Shown piece after piece: positions 54,812 through 62,607 of a stretch of 64,000 nt of DNA. Location of the stretch: contig CBDCTS010000007.1 of assembly GCA_965222345.1 (NCBI GenBank), positions 1,798,001 to 1,862,000 of the forward strand. Reading direction: 5' to 3'. Within the stretch, counting starts at the first letter, position 1; the number at the start of each line of letters is the position of its first letter. The stretch is from JADFGZ01 sp965222345. Lineage in GTDB: Bacteria; Acidobacteriota; Terriglobia; 2-12-FULL-54-10. Position numbers and translations under genes: made by a program. The notes under the pieces were generated by a model, which searched no databases, was not told where the DNA came from, and was given only the letters and a program-made list of their open reading frames with translations.

Positions 54812-56223
54812 TCGTTAGCACATGATATGTCCGGTCTAATTAACATGTGAAATGTCCGCTTTGAGCGGCGTAGGGTAGGGCTTTTTGCCAGGAGGTGGCA
54901 TGAAGTTCTACTCGGAAGCTGCGATGGAGCGGGCGATGAAGATACAAGAAGTAATTTTGCGAGCGATAGGGAAGCGGATCAACTGGTGGCAGGCAGCCGA
55001 GATCATCGGGATCAGCGACCGGCAGATGAGGCGGTGGCGCAGCCGGTACGAGCAGTACGGCTACGACGGGCTGTTTGACCGGCGGCGGGGAAAGCCGAGT
55101 CCGCGGCGGGTACCCCTGGGGACGGTGGAGAAGGTGTTGGGGCTGTATCAGGAGAAGTACTTTGACTTCAACGTGCGGCACTTTCACGAAAAGCTGCGGG
55201 AAGAGCACGGCCTCCGGCTGAGCTACACCTGGGTGAAGCTGGCATTGCAAGGGGCGGGGCTAGTGAACAGGAGGCGGAAGCGGGGCCTGCACCGCCAGAG
55301 GCGGCCCCGGCGGCCGTTGCCGGGAATGCTGCTGCATCTGGATGGGAGCCAGCATCGGTGGTTTGTCGATGATCGCTGGTATGACCTGCTGGTGGTCCTG
55401 GATGATGCCAGCAGCGAGATTTACTATGCGCAACTGGTAGAGCAGGAATCGACGCGGACGGTGCTGGCTGCCCTGCGGGAGGTGGTCGAGCAGCAGGGGA
55501 TCTTTTGCGCCCTTTATAGCGACCGGGCCAGTCATTTCTTCCTGACCCGGAAGGCGGGCGAGCCGGTGGATCGGCAACGGCTGACCCAGGTGGGCCGCGC
55601 CCTGCGGGAGCTGGGCATTCAGATGATTCCGGCCTATTCGCCGCAGGCGCGGGGACGCAGCGAGCGGAACTTCGGGACCTGGCAAGGGCGGCTGCCGCAG
55701 GAACTGCGCCTGCGGGGAATCATCACGCTAGAGGCAGCGAATCGGTTCCTGCGGGAGGGCTATATCGGGGAGTTCAACCGGCGCTTTGCCGTGCCGGCCA
55801 CCCAACCAGGCAGCGCCTTTTTGCCGTCAGCCAGGCGGGAGTTAGAGCGAATCTTCTCGATCCAGCACCAGCGGATAGTGAATCGGGACAATACGGTCAG
55901 TCTGGAGAACCGCCTCCTCCAGATCGAGAAAACTCCTTGGCGCGGGACTCTGGCGGGCTGCCGGGTGACCGTCTATGAACACCTGGATGGGACGTTAAGC
56001 ATTGGCTATGGGCCGCACACGGTGGGCCGCTACTCCTCCGAGGGGGTGGCGATCCGGTGCGGCGGTCGGCGGCGGAGCCCTGTGGCTTCCCGACAACACC
56101 ATTTGGCGCTCACCTCCGTCGCCCTACGGGCTCCTTCGGTCAGCGCCAAATCACTTTCGGTAGAATCATGAAAGCGGACATTTCACTTGCTACATATACC
56201 GGACATTTTAACTTGCTAACAAC
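54812..56223 (+). mobile_element. insertion sequence, IS1202/ISNCY-like, 1412 bp
   Basis: One transposase gene is flanked by related ends. The left end TCGTTAGCA, ATGTCCGGT and GTGAAATGTCCGCTTT matches the reverse complement of the right end TGTTAGCA, ATGTCCGGT and GTGAAATGTCCGCTTT. These are imperfect terminal inverted repeats of about 50 bp. Direct 20-bp repeats of host sequence lie immediately outside. Long target duplications are known for the IS1202 group. The element separates sucC from trpD. Confidence 0.85.
54900..56171 (+). CDS. DDE transposase of the IS1202/ISNCY type
   Basis: A 423-residue transposase. N-terminal helix-turn-helix: WWQAAEIIGISDRQMRRWRS. The RNase-H-like core has LHLDGSQHRWF (first Asp about residue 142), CALYSDRASHFF (second Asp about 204) and SPQARGRSERNFGTWQGRL (catalytic Glu about 249), the DDE triad. 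ATG at 54900 follows AGGAGGTGGC. The last 40 residues look like low-complexity read-through rather than conserved sequence. All catalytic residues are present, so the element may be active. Confidence 0.92.
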   Translation: MKFYSEAAMERAMKIQEVILRAIGKRINWWQAAEIIGISDRQMRRWRSRYEQYGYDGLFDRRRGKPSPRRVPLGTVEKVLGLYQEKYFDFNVRHFHEKLREEHGLRLSYTWVKLALQGAGLVNRRRKRGLHRQRRPRRPLPGMLLHLDGSQHRWFVDDRWYDLLVVLDDASSEIYYAQLVEQESTRTVLAALREVVEQQGIFCALYSDRASHFFLTRKAGEPVDRQRLTQVGRALRELGIQMIPAYSPQARGRSERNFGTWQGRLPQELRLRGIITLEAANRFLREGYIGEFNRRFAVPATQPGSAFLPSARRELERIFSIQHQRIVNRDNTVSLENRLLQIEKTPWRGTLAGCRVTVYEHLDGTLSIGYGPHTVGRYSSEGVAIRCGGRRRSPVASRQHHLALTSVALRAPSVSAKSLSVES

Positions 56224-56243
56224 ACACGCCAACCCCAGCAGTG
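56224..56243 (+). repeat. right target-site duplication, containing the trpD start codon
   Basis: Exact copy of 54792-54811. Its last three bases (GTG, 56241-56243) are the proposed start codon of trpD, so the insertion duplicated the start codon together with the 17 bases before it. Confidence 0.8.
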
Positions 56244-57329
56244 CAGATCAGCAACCATAATTCAGAAAACGGCGCGCTCCTGGACGGTATCCGGCAGAGC
56301 GCGGCGCGCCGGGACCTCACCCGTCAGCAGGCCAGGGCGGTGATGGAGGAGATCCTCTCCGGCGCGGCCAGCAATCCACAGATCGCCATGTTCTTGATGG
56401 CGCTGCGAATGAAGGGAGAGTCGGTCGAGGAGCTCATCGGATTTGCTGAAGTCGTCAGAGCCCGGGCGCTCGCCGTGCGCCCTCACCTGCCCACGGAAGA
56501 GGACATATCCGGCACCGAGCGGGACGCCCTGGTGGATACCTGCGGCACCGGCGGGGACGCCAGCGGCACCTTCAATATATCTACAGCGACGGCGTTTGTT
56601 GTGGCCGGTTGCGGAGTGCGGGTGGCCAAGCATTGCAACCGGTCCATTTCCAGCCGCTGCGGCAGCGCGGACGTGGTGGAGGCTCTGGGAGTGAAGCTCA
56701 GTCTTCCGCCGGAGCGGATCGCCGGGTGCATCGATGAGGTGGGAATTGGATTTCTGTTTGCTCCCTCGCTGCATGGGGCCTGGAAATATGCCCAGCCGGT
56801 GCGCCGGGAGTTGCGGGTTCGCACTGTCTTCAACATGCTCGGCCCTCTCTGCAATCCTGCGGGTGCCTCCGCGCAGTTGGTGGGCGTTTATGACAGCCGC
56901 CTGACCGGACTGTTGGCGCGTGCCCTGGTGGAGTTGGGGATGCGCCGCGGCTTTGTGGTGCATGGCGCCGACGGCCTGGATGAGATCACCAACACGGGGG
57001 AGACCGTGATTGCCGAGGTGAATCAGGGTCAGGTTCAGATGAAAACGCTGCGCCCGGAGGAACTGGACATCCCCCGGTGCAGCCTCTCCGACTTGCAGGG
57101 CGGCGACGTGGCCGAAAACGTACAGATCATCCAGGCCATCCTGGAAGGACAGACCGGCCCCCGGCGTGACGTAGTTCTGTTGAACGCCGCTGCTGCTCTG
57201 GCGGCCTCCGGCCGTGCCCCCGACCTCCGAGCCGGTATCCGGCTGGCCGCCGAATCCATTGATTCCCGAGCCGCACGCAACAAGCTGCGCACGCTGGCCG
57301 AGTTCACCAACCGCGACTTCGGTAATTAA
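56241..57329 (+). CDS. trpD: anthranilate phosphoribosyltransferase
   Basis: Second step of tryptophan synthesis: joins anthranilate and phosphoribosyl pyrophosphate. The 362-residue protein has LVDTCGTGGDASGTFNISTA (PRPP loop), VAKHCNRSISSRCGSADVVE, FLFAPSLHGAWKYAQPVRRE, RTVFNMLGPLCNPAGASAQL and GADGLDEITNTGET, all in family order. The start GTG at 56241 lies within the target duplication of the insertion sequence and has no Shine-Dalgarno; the native promoter has been pushed 1.4 kb away. Partner genes trpG and trpE lie downstream on the opposite strand. Confidence 0.93.
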   Translation: MQISNHNSENGALLDGIRQSAARRDLTRQQARAVMEEILSGAASNPQIAMFLMALRMKGESVEELIGFAEVVRARALAVRPHLPTEEDISGTERDALVDTCGTGGDASGTFNISTATAFVVAGCGVRVAKHCNRSISSRCGSADVVEALGVKLSLPPERIAGCIDEVGIGFLFAPSLHGAWKYAQPVRRELRVRTVFNMLGPLCNPAGASAQLVGVYDSRLTGLLARALVELGMRRGFVVHGADGLDEITNTGETVIAEVNQGQVQMKTLRPEELDIPRCSLSDLQGGDVAENVQIIQAILEGQTGPRRDVVLLNAAAALAASGRAPDLRAGIRLAAESIDSRAARNKLRTLAEFTNRDFGN

Positions 57330-57615
57330 CTCGAGATTGCGCTGATCGAATCGGGTGGCGATTCTTTGAGGTATCCCCGCTCCTGGGTATCTTTGCTGCC
57401 GGTCTCGGGCTTGTGGCTACTGGCGGCAACGCTTTGCGGACAGCAAACGGTTTTGCCGGAAACTTCCTGGAGGGAGTGGACGGCAGCCAATCAGGTCTGG
57501 CTGCAAGGTCAGGTCATTCCCAATCGCAAGGTTCTCAACATCCGCCCTGGCCGGCGGCGGCTGCTCCAACCTCGTCACCATCGCCGGGGGCAGATTAGAG
57601 CCAGGCTACCTCTAA

Positions 57616-58203
57616 TTAGTTTCCGCTCTTACGCGCCTGAGTCAACCCCAAAAAATTCTTCAACAGTTGATGTCCCACCCGGGTGAGGATCGATTCCGGA
57701 TGAAACTGGACGCCTTCCACAAACATACTTCTATGCCGCAGACCCATCACAACGCCATCTGCTGTGGTGGCGGAGACTTCCAGCTCTGGCGGGATCGAGC
57801 CGGGATCGACCACCAGGGAATGATAGCGCATCGCCACAAAAGGCCGGGCCAGCCCATGAAAGATCGTCCTGCCGTCATGGAGGACCTCGGTGGTTTTCCC
57901 GTGGACGAGCGACGGGGCCGCTACCACCTTGCCGCCAAAAACTTCGCCAATGGCTTGGTGACCCAGACAAACTCCCAAAATGGGGACCTTTCCGGCCAAA
58001 CGGCGAATGGTTTCCAGCGTAACACCGGAGTCGCGCGGCAATCCGGGGCCGGGCGAGATGACAATCGCCTCCGGCGCGAGCGAGGCAATCTGATCGACAG
58101 TGACCTGATCATTGCGCCGAACTAATGGGTCTGCGCCCAACTCGCCCAAATACTGGGCCAAGTTGTAGGTGAACGAGTCGTAGTTATCGAGAAGGAAGAT
58201 CAT
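57616..58203 (-). CDS. trpG: anthranilate synthase component II (glutamine amidotransferase)
   Basis: Provides ammonia from glutamine for anthranilate synthase; may also serve aminodeoxychorismate synthase. The 195-residue protein opens MIFLLDNYDSFTYNLAQYLG. It has VISPGPGLPRDSG, the nucleophile in ILGVCLGHQAIGEVFGG (Cys about residue 79), RYHSLVVDP, and GVQFHPESILT with the catalytic His-Glu pair. It lies 27 bases downstream of trpE on the same strand. Between its stop and trpD (57330-57615) I see no gene, only a signal-peptide-like frame that decays. Confidence 0.94.
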   Translation of the reverse strand: MIFLLDNYDSFTYNLAQYLGELGADPLVRRNDQVTVDQIASLAPEAIVISPGPGLPRDSGVTLETIRRLAGKVPILGVCLGHQAIGEVFGGKVVAAPSLVHGKTTEVLHDGRTIFHGLARPFVAMRYHSLVVDPGSIPPELEVSATTADGVVMGLRHRSMFVEGVQFHPESILTRVGHQLLKNFLGLTQARKSGN

Positions 58204-58230
58204 TTGGCTCGGATTCTTTAGCGCGGATTT

Positions 58231-59814
58231 TCAGCTTTCCTGCTGGGCCAGCTCAACGGCCTGGAGCAACGCTTTCCCCTTGTTCAGCGTCTCCTCAAAC
58301 TCTTTCTCCGGGACTGAATCGGCCACGATCCCGGCACCCACCTGAATAAAGGCCTTGTCTCCGGTGACCACCATCACGCGAATGCTGATGCAAGAGTTGA
58401 GGTTTCCGGAAAAATCCAGATATAGCACGGCTCCGGAGTAAACACCGCGTCGCGCTGGCTCCAACTCCGAGATGATCTGCATGGCCCTCACCTTGGGTGC
58501 GCCGGAGACCGTGCCGGCGGGAAAACAGGCCCATAAGGCGTCCCAACCGTCCATTCCGGCGCGGAGCTTTCCGCGAACGCTCGAAACCAGGTGCATCACG
58601 TGGGAATAACGCTCCACGAACATGAATTCCGGGACCTCGATCGTTCCGTAGCGGCAGACGCGACCCACGTCGTTGCGCCCCAGGTCCACCAGCATGACGT
58701 GCTCGGCGCGCTCTTTTTCATCGCCCAGAAGCTCCCGTTCCAATTGCTTGTCTTCTTCGGGACTCTTGCCGCGTGGCCGGGTGCCGGCGATAGGCCGGTA
58801 TTCCACGTCCTCGCCGCTGACCTTCACCAGCATCTCGGGCGAGGAGCCTAGCACGCAGTCATCGCCCATGCGCAGGAAGAACAGATAAGGCGAGGGATTC
58901 ACGCGGCGCAGCGCGCGGTAGACCTCAAAAGGGTCCACCCGGATTTTGGTTTCCAGCCGCTGCGAAAGCACCACCTGGAAGATGTCCCCGGCCTGGATGT
59001 GTTGTTTGGCCCGGCGAACCTTCGAGACGAACCGGGCTTTGCTGAAGTTGGAGCGCAGAGTAAGAGGAACCGGACGGCGCTTCGGAAGCGCCGTCTGCCG
59101 TCGTTCGATGGCCAGCGGCGATTGGAGCTTGTTTTCGATTCGCTGAATTTCCTGTTCCGCCTTGCGATAGAGAGAGCGCAGCAGGTTCCTCGAAGCCGGC
59201 TGCTCGCACCGCACGTTGCAGATGATGACTATTTGGTGTTTCACATGGTCAAAGACCAGCACCGTCGAAAAAAACATCAATACGGCATCCGGCATGCTGG
59301 GCCGGTCCTTTTCCTTCAACCGAACGGGTTCCCGGAGGCTGACCAGGTCATAAGCCATGTAACCGACCGCACCAGAGGAGAAAGGCGGCAGCTCATCCAC
59401 ATGGACAGGTCGGAAGGAGGCGAGCAGGTTCTGGACCGCCTCCATGATGTCGCCCTTCATCTGCCGCGTCCGGCCTTTCTCGATGATTTCGATCTTGCCT
59501 TCAGCCGCCAGGGGAGCGCCGCCCGGCATGGAATTCTTCTTTGTGGATGTTTTGCTTGCCGCCATCTGGAAACGGGCAGTGAGAAATGGGTCTGCGCCCA
59601 GGTAAGTGTACCGGGCAATCGTCTCCCCGCCTTCCACGCTTTCAAACAAGAAGGAGAAATCTTGTCTCCCTCGCCGCGTTCCGCTACGGTTGCCGGTCAG
59701 CTTCAGATAAGCCGAGACCGGGGTCAGTAAATCCGCCGGGACCGGCTTCCACACCGGAATCAGATTTCCTTTGCGGGCGAGATCGGAGAATTTATCTGGA
59801 CCGGGAAAAATCAC
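58231..59814 (-). CDS. trpE: anthranilate synthase component I
   Basis: Converts chorismate to anthranilate; 527 residues. C-terminal chorismate-binding domain: AGDIFQVVLSQRLETKIRVD, PSPYLFFLRMGDDCVLGSSP, PIAGTRPRGKSPEEDKQLER, MLVDLGRNDVGRVCRYG and AGTVSGAPKVRAMQIISELE. The N-terminal domain has the YTYLGADPFLTARFQM region, which includes part of the Trp feedback site. The TrpE family also includes PabB, but the length and trpG neighbour favour TrpE. Its start overlaps the stop of the aroD-aroE gene by 4 bases (ATGA). Confidence 0.93.
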   Translation of the reverse strand: MIFPGPDKFSDLARKGNLIPVWKPVPADLLTPVSAYLKLTGNRSGTRRGRQDFSFLFESVEGGETIARYTYLGADPFLTARFQMAASKTSTKKNSMPGGAPLAAEGKIEIIEKGRTRQMKGDIMEAVQNLLASFRPVHVDELPPFSSGAVGYMAYDLVSLREPVRLKEKDRPSMPDAVLMFFSTVLVFDHVKHQIVIICNVRCEQPASRNLLRSLYRKAEQEIQRIENKLQSPLAIERRQTALPKRRPVPLTLRSNFSKARFVSKVRRAKQHIQAGDIFQVVLSQRLETKIRVDPFEVYRALRRVNPSPYLFFLRMGDDCVLGSSPEMLVKVSGEDVEYRPIAGTRPRGKSPEEDKQLERELLGDEKERAEHVMLVDLGRNDVGRVCRYGTIEVPEFMFVERYSHVMHLVSSVRGKLRAGMDGWDALWACFPAGTVSGAPKVRAMQIISELEPARRGVYSGAVLYLDFSGNLNSCISIRVMVVTGDKAFIQVGAGIVADSVPEKEFEETLNKGKALLQAVELAQQES

Positions 59815-61454
59815 GCCTTGGAACTCCTCTCCCGGCCGGGTTGTTGGAGCCGCAAAAGCTCCTGCTGCGCCGTCTTTCGCATGCGGTGAAGGGGAGCTTC
59901 CAAGCCGGTCCAGTATTCAAACTGCCGCGCCGCCTGTGCCAGGAACATCTCCAAGCCCGAGATCGTGCGGCATCCGCGAGCGCGGGCAATTTCAAGCAGT
60001 CGCGTTTCGGCAGGGTTGTAGACCAGATCATACACCAGCCCGGCGTTCACCTGCTCCGGCCGGAGAACGCAGGCTTCCGTCTTGGGCCACATCCCCACCG
60101 AGGTCGCATGAATCAGCAGGTCGAACGGCTCTTGCCGCAACGCTCCCGCCAGGATGGGCTCGCCGCCCATCGCTCTTGCGAAAGCCCGGACCCTGGCGGG
60201 ATTCCTTCCTGTAACGAAAATATTCCGGCACCGCAGCTTCCCCAAAGCGACCAGGGCAGCGCGGGCAGCGCCTCCATTGCCGACAACCAGCGCCCGGAAG
60301 CTTCGCGGCAAGAACCCATTGTTGCCCAGCCTCAGCGCTTTTCGCAAAGGAACCATGATGCCCGCGACATCCGTATTGATGGCTTCCCATCTACCGCGGT
60401 ACAGACGGACCGTGTTGGCCGCTCCCGCCGCCTGGACCGTCTGGTCCACCCGGTCCATCCAGCGCAGAATTTTTTGCTTGTGAGGAATGGTCACGCTAAA
60501 CCCGGCCAAGGGATAGCCGCTGGCCGCTTTTCGGAAATCGTTCAGGTTGGAGGAAAGCAGCGGAAGGTAAACCCCATCCACTCGCTTTGACCGAAAGGCC
60601 GCGTTGTGGATGGCCGCCCCTAGCGAGTGGCCGATGGGGCAACCGAGCAGTCCGTAGAGAGCCGTCCGGTTGCTTAACTTTTCCGCGCGGTAACGGTTGC
60701 GCAAGACCTCCGCGTCAATCTGCCCCGGCGCAGACGGCGCGGGGAAAGTCGGATGATTGTTTTTCCGGCTCGGAACGAGAGACGGACTCGGCTGCGGCGG
60801 GCAGGAGGCGTAGATAAAGGCGCTGCCTCGCGAAAGCGCCAGCACCCGGCTGGAAACTCCTGATTGCCCCATCGAAAAGGCGATCCATTGCTCCCGCTTC
60901 CGTTTGCTATCCGGGGGTATTGCTGTATTCGAGATCAAAAAATCCAGGATACGGCAATTATCCGACTGGCGTGTTGCGGTGGGCACCAGCTTGTAAAAGT
61001 CAGCCGGGAATTTTCGCAGCCGGTCTGCTGCAGCATTGAGATTTGGAGTGCGCCGAAAATCGTGAAAAGAGAGGATCAGCAAAGCGCGCTGGCGCAAGGA
61101 TCGGACGGCCTCACCTCCGGCAGCCTCTGCGGACTCAATCTCCAGGTCCAGCAGGCTGCACCCGGCTGCGGCTGCCTGCAGCAAGATTTCCATCTGTTCG
61201 CCGACCGTGCCCCGGAAGCGCCCTCCATTTTCTTTCCGGCGGCAAGTGGCTTGTAGTTCACTGCGCCGTCCGTGCTGTGCCCGGAGGAGCCTCGAAATCA
61301 GCGGCATGGCCTCTGCCGGCCGGGGCAGCCAGTCAAGGCGCAGTTCCACCAGAGGGCTGTATGGGAGGGCGCGGAGCACACATTCAAACAGTTCCGCCGG
61401 GGTATCTCCGGTGGCGACGATGCAGATGCGCGGCAATCCAGACTTTTGCTTCAT
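59811..61454 (-). CDS. bifunctional 3-dehydroquinate dehydratase / shikimate dehydrogenase
   Basis: Two consecutive shikimate-pathway steps in one 547-residue chain. Residues 1-215 are a type I dehydroquinase: VELRLDWLP, QATCRRKENGGRFRG, ILSFHDFRRTP (His131) and DFYKLVPTA with the Schiff-base Lys155. A Pro/Ser-rich linker (about 215-250) leads to shikimate dehydrogenase: LYGLLGCPIGHSLGAAIHNA, FSVTIPHKQKIL with the catalytic Lys, ANTVRLYRGRWEAINTDVAG, VVGNGGAARAALVALG and HATSVGMWP. Such fusions are known from plants and some bacteria. The gene overlaps trpE by 4 bases, tying the branch-point supply to tryptophan synthesis. Confidence 0.92.
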   Translation of the reverse strand: MKQKSGLPRICIVATGDTPAELFECVLRALPYSPLVELRLDWLPRPAEAMPLISRLLRAQHGRRSELQATCRRKENGGRFRGTVGEQMEILLQAAAAGCSLLDLEIESAEAAGGEAVRSLRQRALLILSFHDFRRTPNLNAAADRLRKFPADFYKLVPTATRQSDNCRILDFLISNTAIPPDSKRKREQWIAFSMGQSGVSSRVLALSRGSAFIYASCPPQPSPSLVPSRKNNHPTFPAPSAPGQIDAEVLRNRYRAEKLSNRTALYGLLGCPIGHSLGAAIHNAAFRSKRVDGVYLPLLSSNLNDFRKAASGYPLAGFSVTIPHKQKILRWMDRVDQTVQAAGAANTVRLYRGRWEAINTDVAGIMVPLRKALRLGNNGFLPRSFRALVVGNGGAARAALVALGKLRCRNIFVTGRNPARVRAFARAMGGEPILAGALRQEPFDLLIHATSVGMWPKTEACVLRPEQVNAGLVYDLVYNPAETRLLEIARARGCRTISGLEMFLAQAARQFEYWTGLEAPLHRMRKTAQQELLRLQQPGRERSSKA

Positions 61455-61745
61455 TGGTTCTGGCTCTATGTTTTTTCTTCATGGGGTTTTGCTTCATGAA
61501 GCCGGGGTTTTATGATAAAAGACAGTTGATTGGCTGTCGAGGGGCGTGCTCGACTCTACCCTAATTTCTCCTTCCGAGAAGACATGGCGCAGGCTGGCGG
61601 CGAACTGCTCGGCGAGGATTCTCCGTCTGCCGTCGAGCCACTGGCCAAAGGAAGCTGTCCGGGGCTCTAAGGATACGCTCCTTGGAACTGTACCCGCTCT
61701 CGCAGATGTGATACTTTGAAGGCATCTAATTGGTGCGAGTGGACG

Positions 61746-62564
61746 ATGGCCGGGCACTTTAATTCTCATCTCAATTTGTTGGCCAGACTTTCTGCGATAG
61801 TGATTCTTCTGGCTGTAGCCGGATTTGCCCTGCAACTGGACTGGGCTGACTTATCCCTTTCCGGAAAGAATAAACATACCAGGTCCGGGTACGGAACTCC
61901 GGAGGAGTTTGGGTACGTTTTCACCCGGCTGGCCCACTACTCGCCGGGTTCAAGAACTCAGGAAGGACATACCTGGAACACCGATTATCCCAAGGCAGAC
62001 CGGCAGTTTCTGCAGGGAGTTTTGCGCTTAACCCACGTCGAAGCGCGCGAACGGGAACAGGTGTTGCGGCCGATGGACCCGAAGTTGTTCGCTTTTCCCT
62101 TCCTGTACGCGGTGGAAGTAGGATACTGGCGTTTTACCGACGAAGAAGCCGCGCGCTTGCGAGAGTATTTGCTGCGGGGCGGGTTTCTGATAGTGGACGA
62201 CTTCCACGGTTCCCGGGAGTGGGCCAGCTTCGTCCGGGAGATCCTCAAGGTGTTTCCGGATCGCCCCATTCGCGAGGTGGAGCTTTCCGACCCGATTTTC
62301 CATTGCTTTTTTGATATCGAGGAAAAGATTCAAGTTCCCGGCCTGCAGTATCTTTACAGCGGACGCACCTATGAGCAGGACGGGATCACGCCCCATTACA
62401 GGGCCATCTATGATGACAACAACCGAATCATGGTGATGATCAATTTCAACGTGGACCTGGGTGATGCCTGGGAATGGGCTGACCATCCGCAGTACCCGGA
62501 GGCCTACACCTCTTTGGCGTACCGGTTGGGCGTCAACTACATTGTTTATTCCATGACCCACTAA
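61746..62564 (+). CDS. DUF4159 family exported protein
   Basis: A 272-residue protein with an N-terminal signal or anchor (LLARLSAIVILLAVAGFALQ). The DUF4159 domain covers most of the rest: GYVFTRLAHY, TDYPKADRQFLQGVLRLTHV, YLLRGGFLIVDDFHGSREWA, EVELSDPIFHCFFDI and MVMINFNVDLGDAWEWADHP, ending in RLGVNYIVYSMTH as in the family. ATG at 61746 starts the anchor. In many bacteria this gene sits with MoxR, DUF58 and VWA genes; the following gene is a VWA membrane protein 43 bases away. Confidence 0.85.
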   Translation: MAGHFNSHLNLLARLSAIVILLAVAGFALQLDWADLSLSGKNKHTRSGYGTPEEFGYVFTRLAHYSPGSRTQEGHTWNTDYPKADRQFLQGVLRLTHVEAREREQVLRPMDPKLFAFPFLYAVEVGYWRFTDEEAARLREYLLRGGFLIVDDFHGSREWASFVREILKVFPDRPIREVELSDPIFHCFFDIEEKIQVPGLQYLYSGRTYEQDGITPHYRAIYDDNNRIMVMINFNVDLGDAWEWADHPQYPEAYTSLAYRLGVNYIVYSMTH

Positions 62565-62607
62565 AGGGAGGCGATCCCAAAACCGTTTCGATCCAGGCTG
62601 TAATTCC

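Noticed and set aside
57366..57686. Frame between trpD and trpG with a signal-peptide-like start
   Set aside because: The first 35 residues look plausible, but the rest is Arg/Pro-rich low-quality sequence overlapping the end of trpG; at most a remnant.
61494..61835. Minus-strand frame upstream of the aroD-aroE fusion
   Set aside because: Part of it (QWLDGRRRILAEQFAASL) looks protein-like, but it overlaps the start of the DUF4159 gene, has no ribosome-binding site and no family.
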